47,243 nt of DNA from Thermoplasmata archaeon (lineage in GTDB: Archaea; Thermoplasmatota; Thermoplasmata; Thermoplasmatales; Thermoplasmataceae): contig JAJZXP010000174.1 in assembly GCA_021806345.1 (NCBI GenBank), forward strand, positions 1 through 47,243, given 5' to 3'. The position numbers and the translations under genes are program-made. The notes beneath the pieces are model-generated. The model was not told where the DNA came from. It worked only from the letters and a program-made list of their open reading frames with translations, and ran no database searches. Below, one piece after another: positions 8,071 through 16,406 of this stretch (its first letter is position 1; every line of letters begins with the position of its first letter).

Positions 8071-9185
8071 TGTTAATACCAGGACCTGTAGAGGTCCCAG
8101 AAAGCGTGCTAAAAGCATCTGCATATGTTGTCAATCACAGATCCGAGGAATTCAGAGAAATTGTTTATAATTCTGAGAGGCTCTTAAATAATTTTGCAAA
8201 TGCCACCAATTCCATCATGGTAACTGGATCTGGGACTCTTGCTGTGGAATCAATGATATTTTCACTTACGAAACCGAAAGATCATGTGATATCTGTAACT
8301 TTCGGAGAATTCGGAAACAGGTTAACTGAAAGCCTTAGCAGGAGGGGCTTAAAGGTGTCTGAAATAAGAAAGACAACTGAGGAAACGTTACTGAATGACG
8401 ATATTGAAGAAGTACTGAAATTAAACAGAGACATTAAATCAATATTCCTTGTCCATAACGAAACAGGAAATGGAACCTCATTAAAGAATCTCAGGGAAAT
8501 TGTTGGGAGATCTAAGGAATTAGGACTCAATGTATATGTAGATTCAGTATCAGGATTTGGTGCTGTACCTATTAAGGTAAACGAATGGGGGATAGATGCA
8601 ATGGCATCTTGCAGCCAAAAGGGGCTAGCCTCTGTACCTGGACTTGGAATAGTATCCTTAGGGGAAGAGTTATCAGGGCAGTTGAAGGTTAGTCAAGATG
8701 CCCCCCAATATCTGGACCTATCAATTTCGTTAAATTTTCTCAGGAAGAGAGAAACATCTTTTACTCCATCTACGGGCAGCTTTAATGCCCTTTTGAAAGC
8801 ATTGACAATTCTGGAAAAGGAAGGTCTCGAAAATAGATGGGAGAGACACAGACTGAACGCAGAGTTCTTGAGAAATGAGCTTCTTGATTCCAAATCAGAT
8901 GTAATGGGATTTGACGGGAATTACTCGGACACAGTGATAGCTTTTAAGCCAGTCCTTCCAGTTAAAGAGGTTGTTAGTGGTCTCCAAAAAATGGGGATTA
9001 CGGTTTCAAAGGGAATGGGAAAATTAGCCGATGAGATTATCAGAGTAGGAAATATTGGGATGGTTTCTGGAAAGCAAATATCCGTTTTCTTAAACGCTTA
9101 CTTCAAACTTCTAAAAATGGAGAAAGAAGTTGAACCATCAGCAATGACGGGTAAAACTGAAATATCTGAAGAACTGCTAAATTAG
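8067..9185 (+). CDS. Class V aminotransferase (serine-pyruvate/alanine-glyoxylate or phosphoserine type)
   Basis: A 372-residue fold-type I PLP enzyme. MLIPGPVEVPESVL and VNHRSEEF at the N-terminus are typical of the alanine-glyoxylate/serine-pyruvate aminotransferases. DSVSGFGAVPI holds the aspartate that contacts the PLP ring nitrogen, and the PLP lysine is in CSQKGLASVPGLG. The STGSFNALLKAL segment matches the substrate-side helix. The start overlaps the serA stop by four bases (ATGA), so the two enzymes are co-translated. In archaea lacking classical SerC, members of this family are thought to aminate 3-phosphohydroxypyruvate, and that is the most economical role here. A role in glyoxylate metabolism cannot be excluded. 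Confidence 0.82.
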   Translation: MMLIPGPVEVPESVLKASAYVVNHRSEEFREIVYNSERLLNNFANATNSIMVTGSGTLAVESMIFSLTKPKDHVISVTFGEFGNRLTESLSRRGLKVSEIRKTTEETLLNDDIEEVLKLNRDIKSIFLVHNETGNGTSLKNLREIVGRSKELGLNVYVDSVSGFGAVPIKVNEWGIDAMASCSQKGLASVPGLGIVSLGEELSGQLKVSQDAPQYLDLSISLNFLRKRETSFTPSTGSFNALLKALTILEKEGLENRWERHRLNAEFLRNELLDSKSDVMGFDGNYSDTVIAFKPVLPVKEVVSGLQKMGITVSKGMGKLADEIIRVGNIGMVSGKQISVFLNAYFKLLKMEKEVEPSAMTGKTEISEELLN

Positions 9186-9273
9186 TTTATAGGTTTGAAT
9201 CTATCTATCTAGGTAGATAAATTATCCATTGATACTTTTATCTGCATAAGCAACCCTTATTACTTGTCCTTAA

Positions 9274-11277
9274 ATGCCAAATGGCATGGGGTCAATTCTC
9301 CCGATACTGATTATTCTTGCAATTCTAATGGGTCTATTTGCATCCATCATTTTATACTATGCAAGAAATTCAGATAGTTATCTGAGGAAAATACTCGTAT
9401 ATGTCTCACTGGCTATGATGAATGGGATGCTGATTGGACCTGCAATTTATTTTCTCGGCATTCCCACAATAAATAAAATCGATGCAGTCGAAATATCCGG
9501 CGGAATAATGTTTCTGGAAGTAATTTTACCAATTTTTTCTTTTTTTAATAATGTCTTAGAAAGTAAGAACTCCGGTAGCAATCAAATTTGCATACCAATT
9601 GTCATTTTTCTTACGATTTTAAATGAATTTTTAATGAGTATGGTATTTGTGGGCTTCAGTTCTGGAGAAACCTTGGTGTCACTTTTCAAATTTAACTACA
9701 TAAGAATGGTATCTCATCTTCTTTCATCCTATTGGTTCATATTCCCAATGAGTTTGGAAATGGGACTTACTTCGGTTTTAACCATAAGAAAGGAAAAGGG
9801 ATTTTTCTTTGTCTTTATCGTATTGCAATCATTTATTATGCTATTCACACCAGATGCAGTTTCCAACGGAAAATGGGAAACAATTTCAATTTTTGTTGGA
9901 GCCTCAGTAATGACAGTTCTCTTGGTTTACACATTCGAAAAATTATACACAAAACAATATGTTTACAGAGGTTTTTCTAACTATATACTAATGATTCTTG
10001 GTGTATATTCTGTAATGATGGCCGGTGTGATGGTATATCAGTACAGCTCAGTGGAAATTGTCATTTCATCAGGAATAGTTGCAGAGATGATACTTTATCT
10101 ACATGCAATTCTGAATACAAAATATCTTTCAGAGGGAAAAAAGATCTACTGGCTTGCAAATCAAGGATGGACAACAATACTGATGGTTCTTGTATTTGTG
10201 ACAGAGATTGGTATGGGAGCAACTATGGACTTTCAGTACTATGGCACAAATCCATTCATAAATTCTATGCATTTATCATCATACTATGGAAATTATCTAA
10301 ATGTATTTTCAGAACTTCTCTACAATAGCATAATGTTCCTCGGACTTCTTGCGCTTTCAACCTGGTTTTACATAATGATGGGAATTGAAATGGGTTCACT
10401 TGTGGTAATGAAGATATTTAGAACAAGAGAATTAGAAACCCGAATAAGACTTGTTTTGATGATAATTGCATATGCAGTCTACTCCATACTTATTCCCAGC
10501 TTTATACTACCGGCAACAATTCAGAATTACACCTTTTTGGGATGGTCAATGGGAATAGGGACAGGCGGAGGATTGGCTCCAATCCTTATCTTTCCATTAC
10601 TTCTCACCTATGTTATCAGCGGGGCACTGTCCCTTTTATTTGGTGCAAGGCAGTTATGTTCAGTATTCTGCACGGCCCCAATGATGTATCAGGGAACATT
10701 TTATGGGGAAATGAAGAACTTTAATAAGACAGGGAGGCTTGCGCAGAAACTTTCAAAGGCAGGAGAAAAAAGTGCTATATATAAGATAACTTCCCTAACT
10801 GTCTACACTTCACTGGGAATTGCCTCCATAATCTCCTTTCTTTACAACTACAAAATTATAGGAAGGTTGACAATATACGGCACAGATCCGCTTTATTTTA
10901 TTTATATAGTCTTGTTTGGGATTGTGTGGTACCTTATCTTTATAACAATGCCATTTTTTGGCAACTATGGTTGTATAAACACAGGATATTGCCATTGGGG
11001 TAATTTTAACCGATTCGTTGGTAAATATGGGTTATTTAAACTAAAAGTTAAAGATCCAGATCAGTGCGTCACTTGCGAAACAAAAGCATGCACCAATGTT
11101 TGCCCAGTTGGGAATTCTGGTCAACCAGGAAGCTTTATTGAGAAGGGTGAATACAAGGAATCCCGTTGTATCGGGGTCGGAGATTGCGTTCAGGCATGTC
11201 CCTATGAAAACATATTTTATTACGATGTTCGGAATTACCTAAAGGAGAAGCTTGCACCCTCCAGAGATGATGACTAA
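9274..11277 (+). CDS. Polytopic membrane protein with C-terminal 2[4Fe-4S] ferredoxin domain
   Basis: A 667-residue protein. Residues 1 to about 570 hold roughly 15 hydrophobic segments. At about 460-470 there is LCSVFCTAPMMYQG and at about 563-575 GNYGCINTGYCHWGNF; both Cys pairs lie at membrane edges, reminiscent of the polyferredoxin NapH/NosR group, where such cysteines bind extra clusters or quinone-side groups. The last 75 residues contain two clear ferredoxin motifs, CVTCETKACTNVCPVG and CIGVGDCVQACPYEN. It probably passes electrons between a cytoplasmic donor and a membrane partner. The respiratory partner cannot be named; no subunit genes flank it. A TATA-like CTTTTATC lies at about 9235-9242. 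Confidence 0.7.
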   Translation: MPNGMGSILPILIILAILMGLFASIILYYARNSDSYLRKILVYVSLAMMNGMLIGPAIYFLGIPTINKIDAVEISGGIMFLEVILPIFSFFNNVLESKNSGSNQICIPIVIFLTILNEFLMSMVFVGFSSGETLVSLFKFNYIRMVSHLLSSYWFIFPMSLEMGLTSVLTIRKEKGFFFVFIVLQSFIMLFTPDAVSNGKWETISIFVGASVMTVLLVYTFEKLYTKQYVYRGFSNYILMILGVYSVMMAGVMVYQYSSVEIVISSGIVAEMILYLHAILNTKYLSEGKKIYWLANQGWTTILMVLVFVTEIGMGATMDFQYYGTNPFINSMHLSSYYGNYLNVFSELLYNSIMFLGLLALSTWFYIMMGIEMGSLVVMKIFRTRELETRIRLVLMIIAYAVYSILIPSFILPATIQNYTFLGWSMGIGTGGGLAPILIFPLLLTYVISGALSLLFGARQLCSVFCTAPMMYQGTFYGEMKNFNKTGRLAQKLSKAGEKSAIYKITSLTVYTSLGIASIISFLYNYKIIGRLTIYGTDPLYFIYIVLFGIVWYLIFITMPFFGNYGCINTGYCHWGNFNRFVGKYGLFKLKVKDPDQCVTCETKACTNVCPVGNSGQPGSFIEKGEYKESRCIGVGDCVQACPYENIFYYDVRNYLKEKLAPSRDDD

Positions 11278-11353
11278 AAATTAATTTTATAAGTGTTGAA
11301 ATTAGCATCTTTGATATTTCTGATATTAAATTATAAAAATTTTATAGTAAAAT

Positions 11354-11417
11354 GTTTATATGCATCGAATTCTTTATGACAGATGTCCGTTTTATTGTAC
11401 TTGTCTATCAAAGGAGG
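11354..11417 (+). promoter_or_regulatory. Promoter, leader and ribosome site of the tandem-paralogue operon
   Basis: A TATA box GTTTATATGC (11354-11363) predicts transcription from about 11383. A strong Shine-Dalgarno AAGGAGGT (11411-11418) follows, and the ATG at 11429 is in the right place. This rules out the upstream in-frame ATG at 11360, which lies inside the TATA element. Confidence 0.65.
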
Positions 11418-11428
11418 TAAATGGTGAT

Positions 11429-12367
11429 ATGGAGACGGAGCTGTTTGATCATAGGCTTAAGATGAAGTGCACAGTGGCCTTTGGACTGAGCGGCAAATCC
11501 TTTGGTCTTCTGAACAAGTATGAATCAAAAATTCAGTGTCATATTTATAAAAATGGGTCAGAACAGCACATTCAACTGTATTTTCCGAAGGAAAAGGTCA
11601 CAAGTGCAGCCCTATTCCCATTTATAACAAAATCTGTCTTAAAAGATAAAGGTTCCTTCTACGTTATGGAGATAAGCACTTCAAAGGAAACGGAACTGAT
11701 CATGGCGAATGAGTTAATGTCTCTAAAGTCTGTTTTGGTCGAAGAAACATACATTCAAAATGGGGAGTTATTTTTAGACTTCCTATTTCATTCCAATAAT
11801 ATTGGTCTCATATCCAAAAAGTTAAACGATATAACGTCAAAAAGTGAAAACTTTAGACTTATATTTTTTGGTTATTCTAAGGGACTGATATATGACATTA
11901 ATGAATTGGCAAAAAGCGAGGGCATTATGGTTGTCCAACTATCTACAAACATTGAGATATATTCAAATTTTGTAAAAGCTGCTTCTGACGAGGACCCGAA
12001 TGCAATTTTTATTCCCGATATCAGAATTCCGAACAGAAATGCCTTTAGAGTCCTTAAATTTTCAGATATAAATCTTGGTTCATCATACTTCAAGGAGATA
12101 GGACGCAATTCAGGAGTATACGAGGCATACGGTATCGACAATGTTCTCGCAAAAATAAGAAATTATGAGAATGAAAACAAAATACCCAGGCATATTGCAT
12201 TGTTCAGAAGAAGGGGGGATAGGCTTATAGATACCACACTTATGCCTGACAAACTAGCGGATGAGTACCTGAGAACATGGGTGAAGGAACTTCAAAACAT
12301 AAATGGAGCAGAACCCGAAATAGAATACTATCATAAGGTTGAACCCGATGTATGGAAATGGCTATAG
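11429..12367 (+). CDS. Unrecognised protein, tandem paralogue 1 of 3
   Basis: A 312-residue protein I do not recognise. The start at 11429 is set by a strong ribosome site and by alignment with the next two genes (METELFDHRLKMKC against MDTTIMDGKINLGC and MNTGIIDGKLNRRC). It has no signal peptide, membrane helix or obvious catalytic motif. Shared landmarks with its neighbours are a Cys at position 14, a TYIQNGELFLDFLFHSN stretch in the middle, KIPRHIALFRRRGDR near residue 255, and a terminal PDVWKWL. The layout of alternating beta strands with hydrophobic residues faintly recalls the sensor half of haloarchaeal bacterio-opsin-activator-like regulators, but no helix-turn-helix is evident, so no function is assigned. 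Confidence 0.75.
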   Translation: METELFDHRLKMKCTVAFGLSGKSFGLLNKYESKIQCHIYKNGSEQHIQLYFPKEKVTSAALFPFITKSVLKDKGSFYVMEISTSKETELIMANELMSLKSVLVEETYIQNGELFLDFLFHSNNIGLISKKLNDITSKSENFRLIFFGYSKGLIYDINELAKSEGIMVVQLSTNIEIYSNFVKAASDEDPNAIFIPDIRIPNRNAFRVLKFSDINLGSSYFKEIGRNSGVYEAYGIDNVLAKIRNYENENKIPRHIALFRRRGDRLIDTTLMPDKLADEYLRTWVKELQNINGAEPEIEYYHKVEPDVWKWL

Positions 12368-12398
12368 TTGAAAAAAGAAGCAAAGGGAGAAATGGGAA

Positions 12399-13331
12399 AT
12401 GGATACAACTATCATGGATGGAAAAATAAATCTGGGTTGCCAGATAGCAATAAAAATTGAAGATTCGATGCTGTCGCTGTTAAGGGGTGATACCAAAATC
12501 AGGCAAGCATACATATACTGCGAATCAGGAAAATTGTTTCTCACTGTATTTTTCCCCTTAAATGACATTAACTCAATGGAAAGGTCTCTGATTAAAAGAT
12601 ACAGTAACACTTTAATTTCGAAGGAAATGCTGAGCATCAGCCAAGAATTAAGTTCATCCTCAAATTACGGGGTTCTGACCGAATTGTTAAATGCAACATC
12701 CGTAATAGTTTCCGGAACATTTCTTGAAGGAAATGAACTCAACATGGTATTCAGATTTCATAAAAATTTTCAGGATAATATAATGAATATTTTGGCGACC
12801 GCCAACGAAAGTAACCAGAATTTTAGGATTGTTAAAATAAAGCGAACTCTAAACTTTAGGGAACGAATGGATAAGCTAAACAATAAAATTCCATTGAAAG
12901 TATTGCAGATTTCTTACAAAATGTCTGCTGGCAGTCGTTTAAGTCTGGTGGCATCGGTGGGTGGAAAATTTATAACTGAGGTAGAAGGAAGGAGTTTCAC
13001 AGAGGAGGGTGTGAGATGTGTACTATTCTCAGAGAAAAAACTCAATTTCGATTTTGTGCAGGAAATTTCTAGCGATGAGAGGATTTATGAATTCAAGTAC
13101 TTTGGAGTGACATTCGAGAAAAAGAGGAACGAAGTCAACAAACTGAGAATACCCAGGACAGCGTTACTGGTACACACATTAAAGGATCGAGCTTATATAA
13201 CATCGTTTTTTCCCGCTGAAGAAAGCGACTCTTTTTCACAAGTGATTGCTCGAATTAATAATTCTGAGGAAGCGGGAGTGCGATTTGAAATCTTTTCCCC
13301 TTTAAATGGAGATGTATGGAAATGGATATGA
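12399..13331 (+). CDS. Unrecognised protein, tandem paralogue 2 of 3
   Basis: A 310-residue paralogue of the genes on either side. It begins 31 bases after the first copy, with a purine-rich ribosome site (AAAGGGAGA) before the ATG. Conserved landmarks are MDTTIMDGKINLGC at the N-terminus, SVIVSGTFLEGNELNMVFRF in the middle, RIPRTALLVHTLKDRAY near residue 247 and a final GDVWKWI. Overall identity with the other copies looks low outside these blocks, so the duplications are old and each copy has probably specialised. It is predicted to be cytoplasmic and soluble. Function is unknown. Confidence 0.75.
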   Translation: MDTTIMDGKINLGCQIAIKIEDSMLSLLRGDTKIRQAYIYCESGKLFLTVFFPLNDINSMERSLIKRYSNTLISKEMLSISQELSSSSNYGVLTELLNATSVIVSGTFLEGNELNMVFRFHKNFQDNIMNILATANESNQNFRIVKIKRTLNFRERMDKLNNKIPLKVLQISYKMSAGSRLSLVASVGGKFITEVEGRSFTEEGVRCVLFSEKKLNFDFVQEISSDERIYEFKYFGVTFEKKRNEVNKLRIPRTALLVHTLKDRAYITSFFPAEESDSFSQVIARINNSEEAGVRFEIFSPLNGDVWKWI

Positions 13332-13368
13332 TCATAAGCTGTATAGGCTATTGCACAAAGGGTGGCAG

Positions 13369-14307
13369 ATGAATACGGGGATCATAGACGGAAAGCTCAA
13401 CAGGCGATGCCACATAAAGATAGTTCAATCGAGTGGGTTATTTGAGTTGTTGAAATTATATGATGAAAGAATGGAAACCTATTTCTTCGTGGAGGAAAAA
13501 ACAGCAAGCATACAAATTTATTTGCAAAAAAAGTTTACCGAAGCGGGTCATCTTTCTATTCTAAAAAATAGGACAGATTTGTTGGATCTTGGTAATTATT
13601 TTTCAATCACCGAAGATATTGGAAATTACAACGGGAACGGTGTTGTAAAAGACATTCTTGAAATTCCATCAGTGATAGTGGCAGATTCATACCTAATGGG
13701 CAATGAGTTACACTTTATATTCAAGTATCATTCGAATTATGGGAAAAAAATAAGTGATGCACTAAGCCATGGGATGTTGAAGAGTCCTGATATTTATGTG
13801 GAGGAGATAGGTCAACCTAGAAAATTTATGGACGATATGATGGAAATCAACAAGGAAAATCCCCTGGTGGTATTTCAGTCCTCTTCAGTTTTGCCAAATG
13901 AGACTGGTATTTTATTTGATGTCGCAAGAGAGTATCCTGATACGGTGACTGAGATAGACCCAAGAAGCATCACAATCGGTGGATTAAGGGCAATTTCTTA
14001 TGCCACTCAAGCAATTCATATACAAAATATAACTGAAATTTCGAAAGATACATTTATTTATGAAACAAGGCAGCTTGTAAGTGTCATGATGAAGAGGAGG
14101 GAAGAATTGATTAAGCACAGAATTCCAAGAATGGCCGCCATACTGGAGTTAAGGGGTGATAGAATTTTTAATACTACATTTTTACCAGAAGCATCGGCCA
14201 AGATGAACATGAACATTTACCTAAATACTGATTTCAAGATTAAAAAATATAACCCAAGGATAGAGGTTTATTCAAGGTTAAGTGATGATATATGGGAGTA
14301 TCTTTGA
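13369..14307 (+). CDS. Unrecognised protein, tandem paralogue 3 of 3
   Basis: A 312-residue third copy. A start at 13306 is possible in the same frame, but that would run back into the end of copy 2. The ATG at 13369 follows a GGGTGG ribosome site and restores alignment (MNTGIIDGKLNRRC). Shared blocks are SVIVADSYLMGNELHFIFKY, then RIPRMAAILELRGDRIFNTT near residue 257, and a final DDIWEYL. The constant length (310-312 residues) and same gene order orientation suggest the three are made together, perhaps as parts of one heteromeric assembly. Function is unknown. Confidence 0.75.
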   Translation: MNTGIIDGKLNRRCHIKIVQSSGLFELLKLYDERMETYFFVEEKTASIQIYLQKKFTEAGHLSILKNRTDLLDLGNYFSITEDIGNYNGNGVVKDILEIPSVIVADSYLMGNELHFIFKYHSNYGKKISDALSHGMLKSPDIYVEEIGQPRKFMDDMMEINKENPLVVFQSSSVLPNETGILFDVAREYPDTVTEIDPRSITIGGLRAISYATQAIHIQNITEISKDTFIYETRQLVSVMMKRREELIKHRIPRMAAILELRGDRIFNTTFLPEASAKMNMNIYLNTDFKIKKYNPRIEVYSRLSDDIWEYL

Positions 14308-14352
14308 TGAATCACGCCTGCTGCTTTTGCATTCCTAGACTCTTATCACTAA

Positions 14353-14487
14353 AATCACCAGAAAATACTAAAGTTCTTTCAAATTATGACTGAAAAGATC
14401 ATGATAAAAGGTCACAGATTTCCACTAATGATAGATGCCATGGGGCTTATACTCTTGACCTGTGTTCTTCACAAGACCCCTATCTAA
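14353..14487 (+). pseudogene. Possible relic of an IS5-like transposase
   Basis: A 44-codon open stretch in the 294-base gap ends in IMIKGHRFPLMIDAMGLILL followed by TCVLHKTPI and a stop. This resembles the IS5-family segment K-G-R-K-R-H-x-x-V-D-x-x-G-L-x-L-x-x-x-V around the catalytic region. It is too short to be active, and I see no inverted repeats or other transposase parts. The assignment rests on one short motif and may be chance. Confidence 0.35.
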
Positions 14488-14601
14488 GAATTGGAATTAC
14501 TGTTTAGAAACTTGGTATTCATTGAATTAGATTGAATTTCTATGATTTAAGGTCCTGTTAAAATTAATTAAAATAAAATATGATCATGGGCTTAACTGTT
14601 T

Positions 14602-15546
14602 ATGACAATAGCAAAAATAAACTTAGGAAATAACAAAGAGCTATCTGTGTCTAAAATTGGACTTGGATTATGGCAGGCAAGCAGCGCTTGGAATGGGGAT
14701 GATAACGAAATTATAAAAGGTGTCGGGAGAGCGAAAGAAATTGGAGTAACACTTGTTGATACCGCTGAAGGATATGGATCAGGGCACAGTGAATCGGTGC
14801 TCGGGAAAGCACTAAACGAATATGGAAGGCTTGATTATTTTGTCGCCACAAAGGTCTCAGGAGCACATTTAAGATACAAGGAATTACAGAGAGCGTGTGA
14901 TCAGAGCAGAAAGAGACTGGGAGTTGAAAAACTTGACATGTATCAAATTCACTGGCCCGATCCCTGGGAACAGATCCCATTTAAGGAAACCTTCAAGGCT
15001 ATGTCAAAATTGTATGAAGATGGGAAGATAAGGTCAATCGGGGTAAGCAACTTTGCAGTACGGGATTTGGAGGAAGCCCAATCAATTTTAGGAGATGTTA
15101 AAATAGTTTCCAATCAAGTGAGATATAATCTCCTTCAAAGAAACATAGAAGAAGAAGTTATGCCGTATTGCAGAAAGAATCACATCAACATAATAGCCTG
15201 GAGTCCGCTTGCACAAGGGGTTCTATCTGGGAAGTATCATTCTGCAGAAGCACCTAAGGGAGACGTAAGGGAAGGAAATGAATTATTCAACCGAAAAAAT
15301 CTGGACGCCACCAAAAGTGTTATTGGCAAACTTAGTGAAATCGGTAAGAAATATTCAATGACACCGTCCCAAGTTGCCCTCAACTGGCTTTCTTCTCAAG
15401 ATGGCGTAATTCCCATACCGGGTGCAAAGAATGTTAAACAGGTGGAAGAAAATGCAGCCTCATTAAGGATAAAATTAACAGAAAGGGAATTAGGGGAGTT
15501 AAGTAAAATCTCTAAAGAGATCGAAATCGACTATCTTCCAAATTAA
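14602..15546 (+). CDS. Aldo/keto reductase
   Basis: A 314-residue (beta/alpha)8 aldo/keto reductase. The catalytic tetrad is visible: Asp and Tyr in VDTAEGYGSGHSE, Lys in FVATKVSG and His in MYQIHWPDP. The C-terminal part has GVIPIPGAKNVKQVEENAAS, the NADPH phosphate-binding region. It would reduce aldehydes or ketones with NADPH in the cytoplasm, and resembles the Gcy/YhdN-type AKR group; the substrate is unknown. It is a single gene flanked by the transposase-like relic and by the glycan operon, which has its own promoter. Confidence 0.88.
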   Translation: MTIAKINLGNNKELSVSKIGLGLWQASSAWNGDDNEIIKGVGRAKEIGVTLVDTAEGYGSGHSESVLGKALNEYGRLDYFVATKVSGAHLRYKELQRACDQSRKRLGVEKLDMYQIHWPDPWEQIPFKETFKAMSKLYEDGKIRSIGVSNFAVRDLEEAQSILGDVKIVSNQVRYNLLQRNIEEEVMPYCRKNHINIIAWSPLAQGVLSGKYHSAEAPKGDVREGNELFNRKNLDATKSVIGKLSEIGKKYSMTPSQVALNWLSSQDGVIPIPGAKNVKQVEENAASLRIKLTERELGELSKISKEIEIDYLPN

Positions 15547-15605
15547 ATTCTACTCCATTAGATGTTCAGAAATATACGGTGATAAAATCATTTCACTTCT
15601 AAACT

Positions 15606-15615
15606 GATATATATC
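15606..15615 (+). promoter_or_regulatory. TATA box of the epimerase-glycosyltransferase operon
   Basis: GATATATATC is a perfect 10-base palindrome centred about 24 bases before the ATG at 15634, predicting a leaderless transcript. Confidence 0.55.
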
Positions 15616-15633
15616 AATCTTAGATTATCCACA

Positions 15634-16401
15634 ATGGAAATTCTGGTAACCGGTCATAAAGGCTTTATTGGTCACACTGTGATGAATACTCTTCTGGAAA
15701 ATGGATATAAGCCGGATGGTATTGATATTGGCGATTCACTTTTGGAGGATAAGAAATACGATATTATACTACATTTTGGAGCCAGAACATTGATCAGAAA
15801 CTCATTTCAAATGCCATACGAATATTACAGTGATGGTTTGGGACTTGCCATGAGATTTTTGGAAAAAGCTAGAAAGGACAACTCATTATTTCTGTTTCCA
15901 TCCTCAGGTTCCACAGCAGAGCCCACAAATCCTTATTCGATGGCCAAAAAACAGGCAGTTGAATGGATTAATCTGTACAGGAATTTATATGGTATTAGGG
16001 CTATTATTCTAAGGCTTTTTAACATATATGGGACAGAAGCAAGAAAGGGCGCGGTATTTCTCTTCTCAAATGCAGCTCTGAAAGGGGAAAAGGCAATAGT
16101 TTATGGGGATGGCAAACACATAAGAGATTACGTCAACGTTGAGGATCTTGCGAAGACGGTGCTGAGGGTAGTAAAAGGTGAGATACGGGAAGGAGATTAT
16201 GAAGTAGGATCAGGCATCGGTACAAGCGTGAACGAATTAATTGAGAAAGTTGAATTTATTACAGGAAAGAAATTAGAAATAGAATACAGAGAATTCATTG
16301 TCCAGGAGGCTGATGAACTTATAGCAAAAAATACAATTGTTAATGATCCAATGCCGATTGAAATTGGAATCAGGAAAATAGTGGAAGGCTTGAAGAGGTA
16401 A
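15634..16401 (+). CDS. NAD-dependent nucleotide-sugar epimerase/dehydratase
   Basis: A 255-residue extended short-chain dehydrogenase. It shows the NAD loop TGHKGFIG at residues 6-13, the Ser of FPSSGSTAEP, the catalytic Y-S-M-A-K (NPYSMAKKQAVEW), LRLFNIYG and YGDGKHIRDYVNVEDLA, all typical of UDP-glucose 4-epimerase and dTDP-glucose dehydratase relatives. It is about 50 residues shorter than the usual enzyme, mainly between the NAD loop and the Ser motif. It probably makes a nucleotide sugar for the two glycosyltransferases that follow at once. The exact sugar cannot be told. Confidence 0.85.
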   Translation: MEILVTGHKGFIGHTVMNTLLENGYKPDGIDIGDSLLEDKKYDIILHFGARTLIRNSFQMPYEYYSDGLGLAMRFLEKARKDNSLFLFPSSGSTAEPTNPYSMAKKQAVEWINLYRNLYGIRAIILRLFNIYGTEARKGAVFLFSNAALKGEKAIVYGDGKHIRDYVNVEDLAKTVLRVVKGEIREGDYEVGSGIGTSVNELIEKVEFITGKKLEIEYREFIVQEADELIAKNTIVNDPMPIEIGIRKIVEGLKR

Positions 16402-16406
16402 ATTTG

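Noticed and set aside
11360..11428. Upstream in-frame ATG for the first tandem-family gene
   Set aside because: The ATG at 11360 lies inside the TATA box, has no ribosome site and does not align with the other two copies, whereas 11429 satisfies all three.
13306..13368. Longer N-terminus for the third tandem-family gene
   Set aside because: It would overlap the end of copy 2 and has no counterpart in the other copies; the ATG at 13369 follows a ribosome site and aligns.
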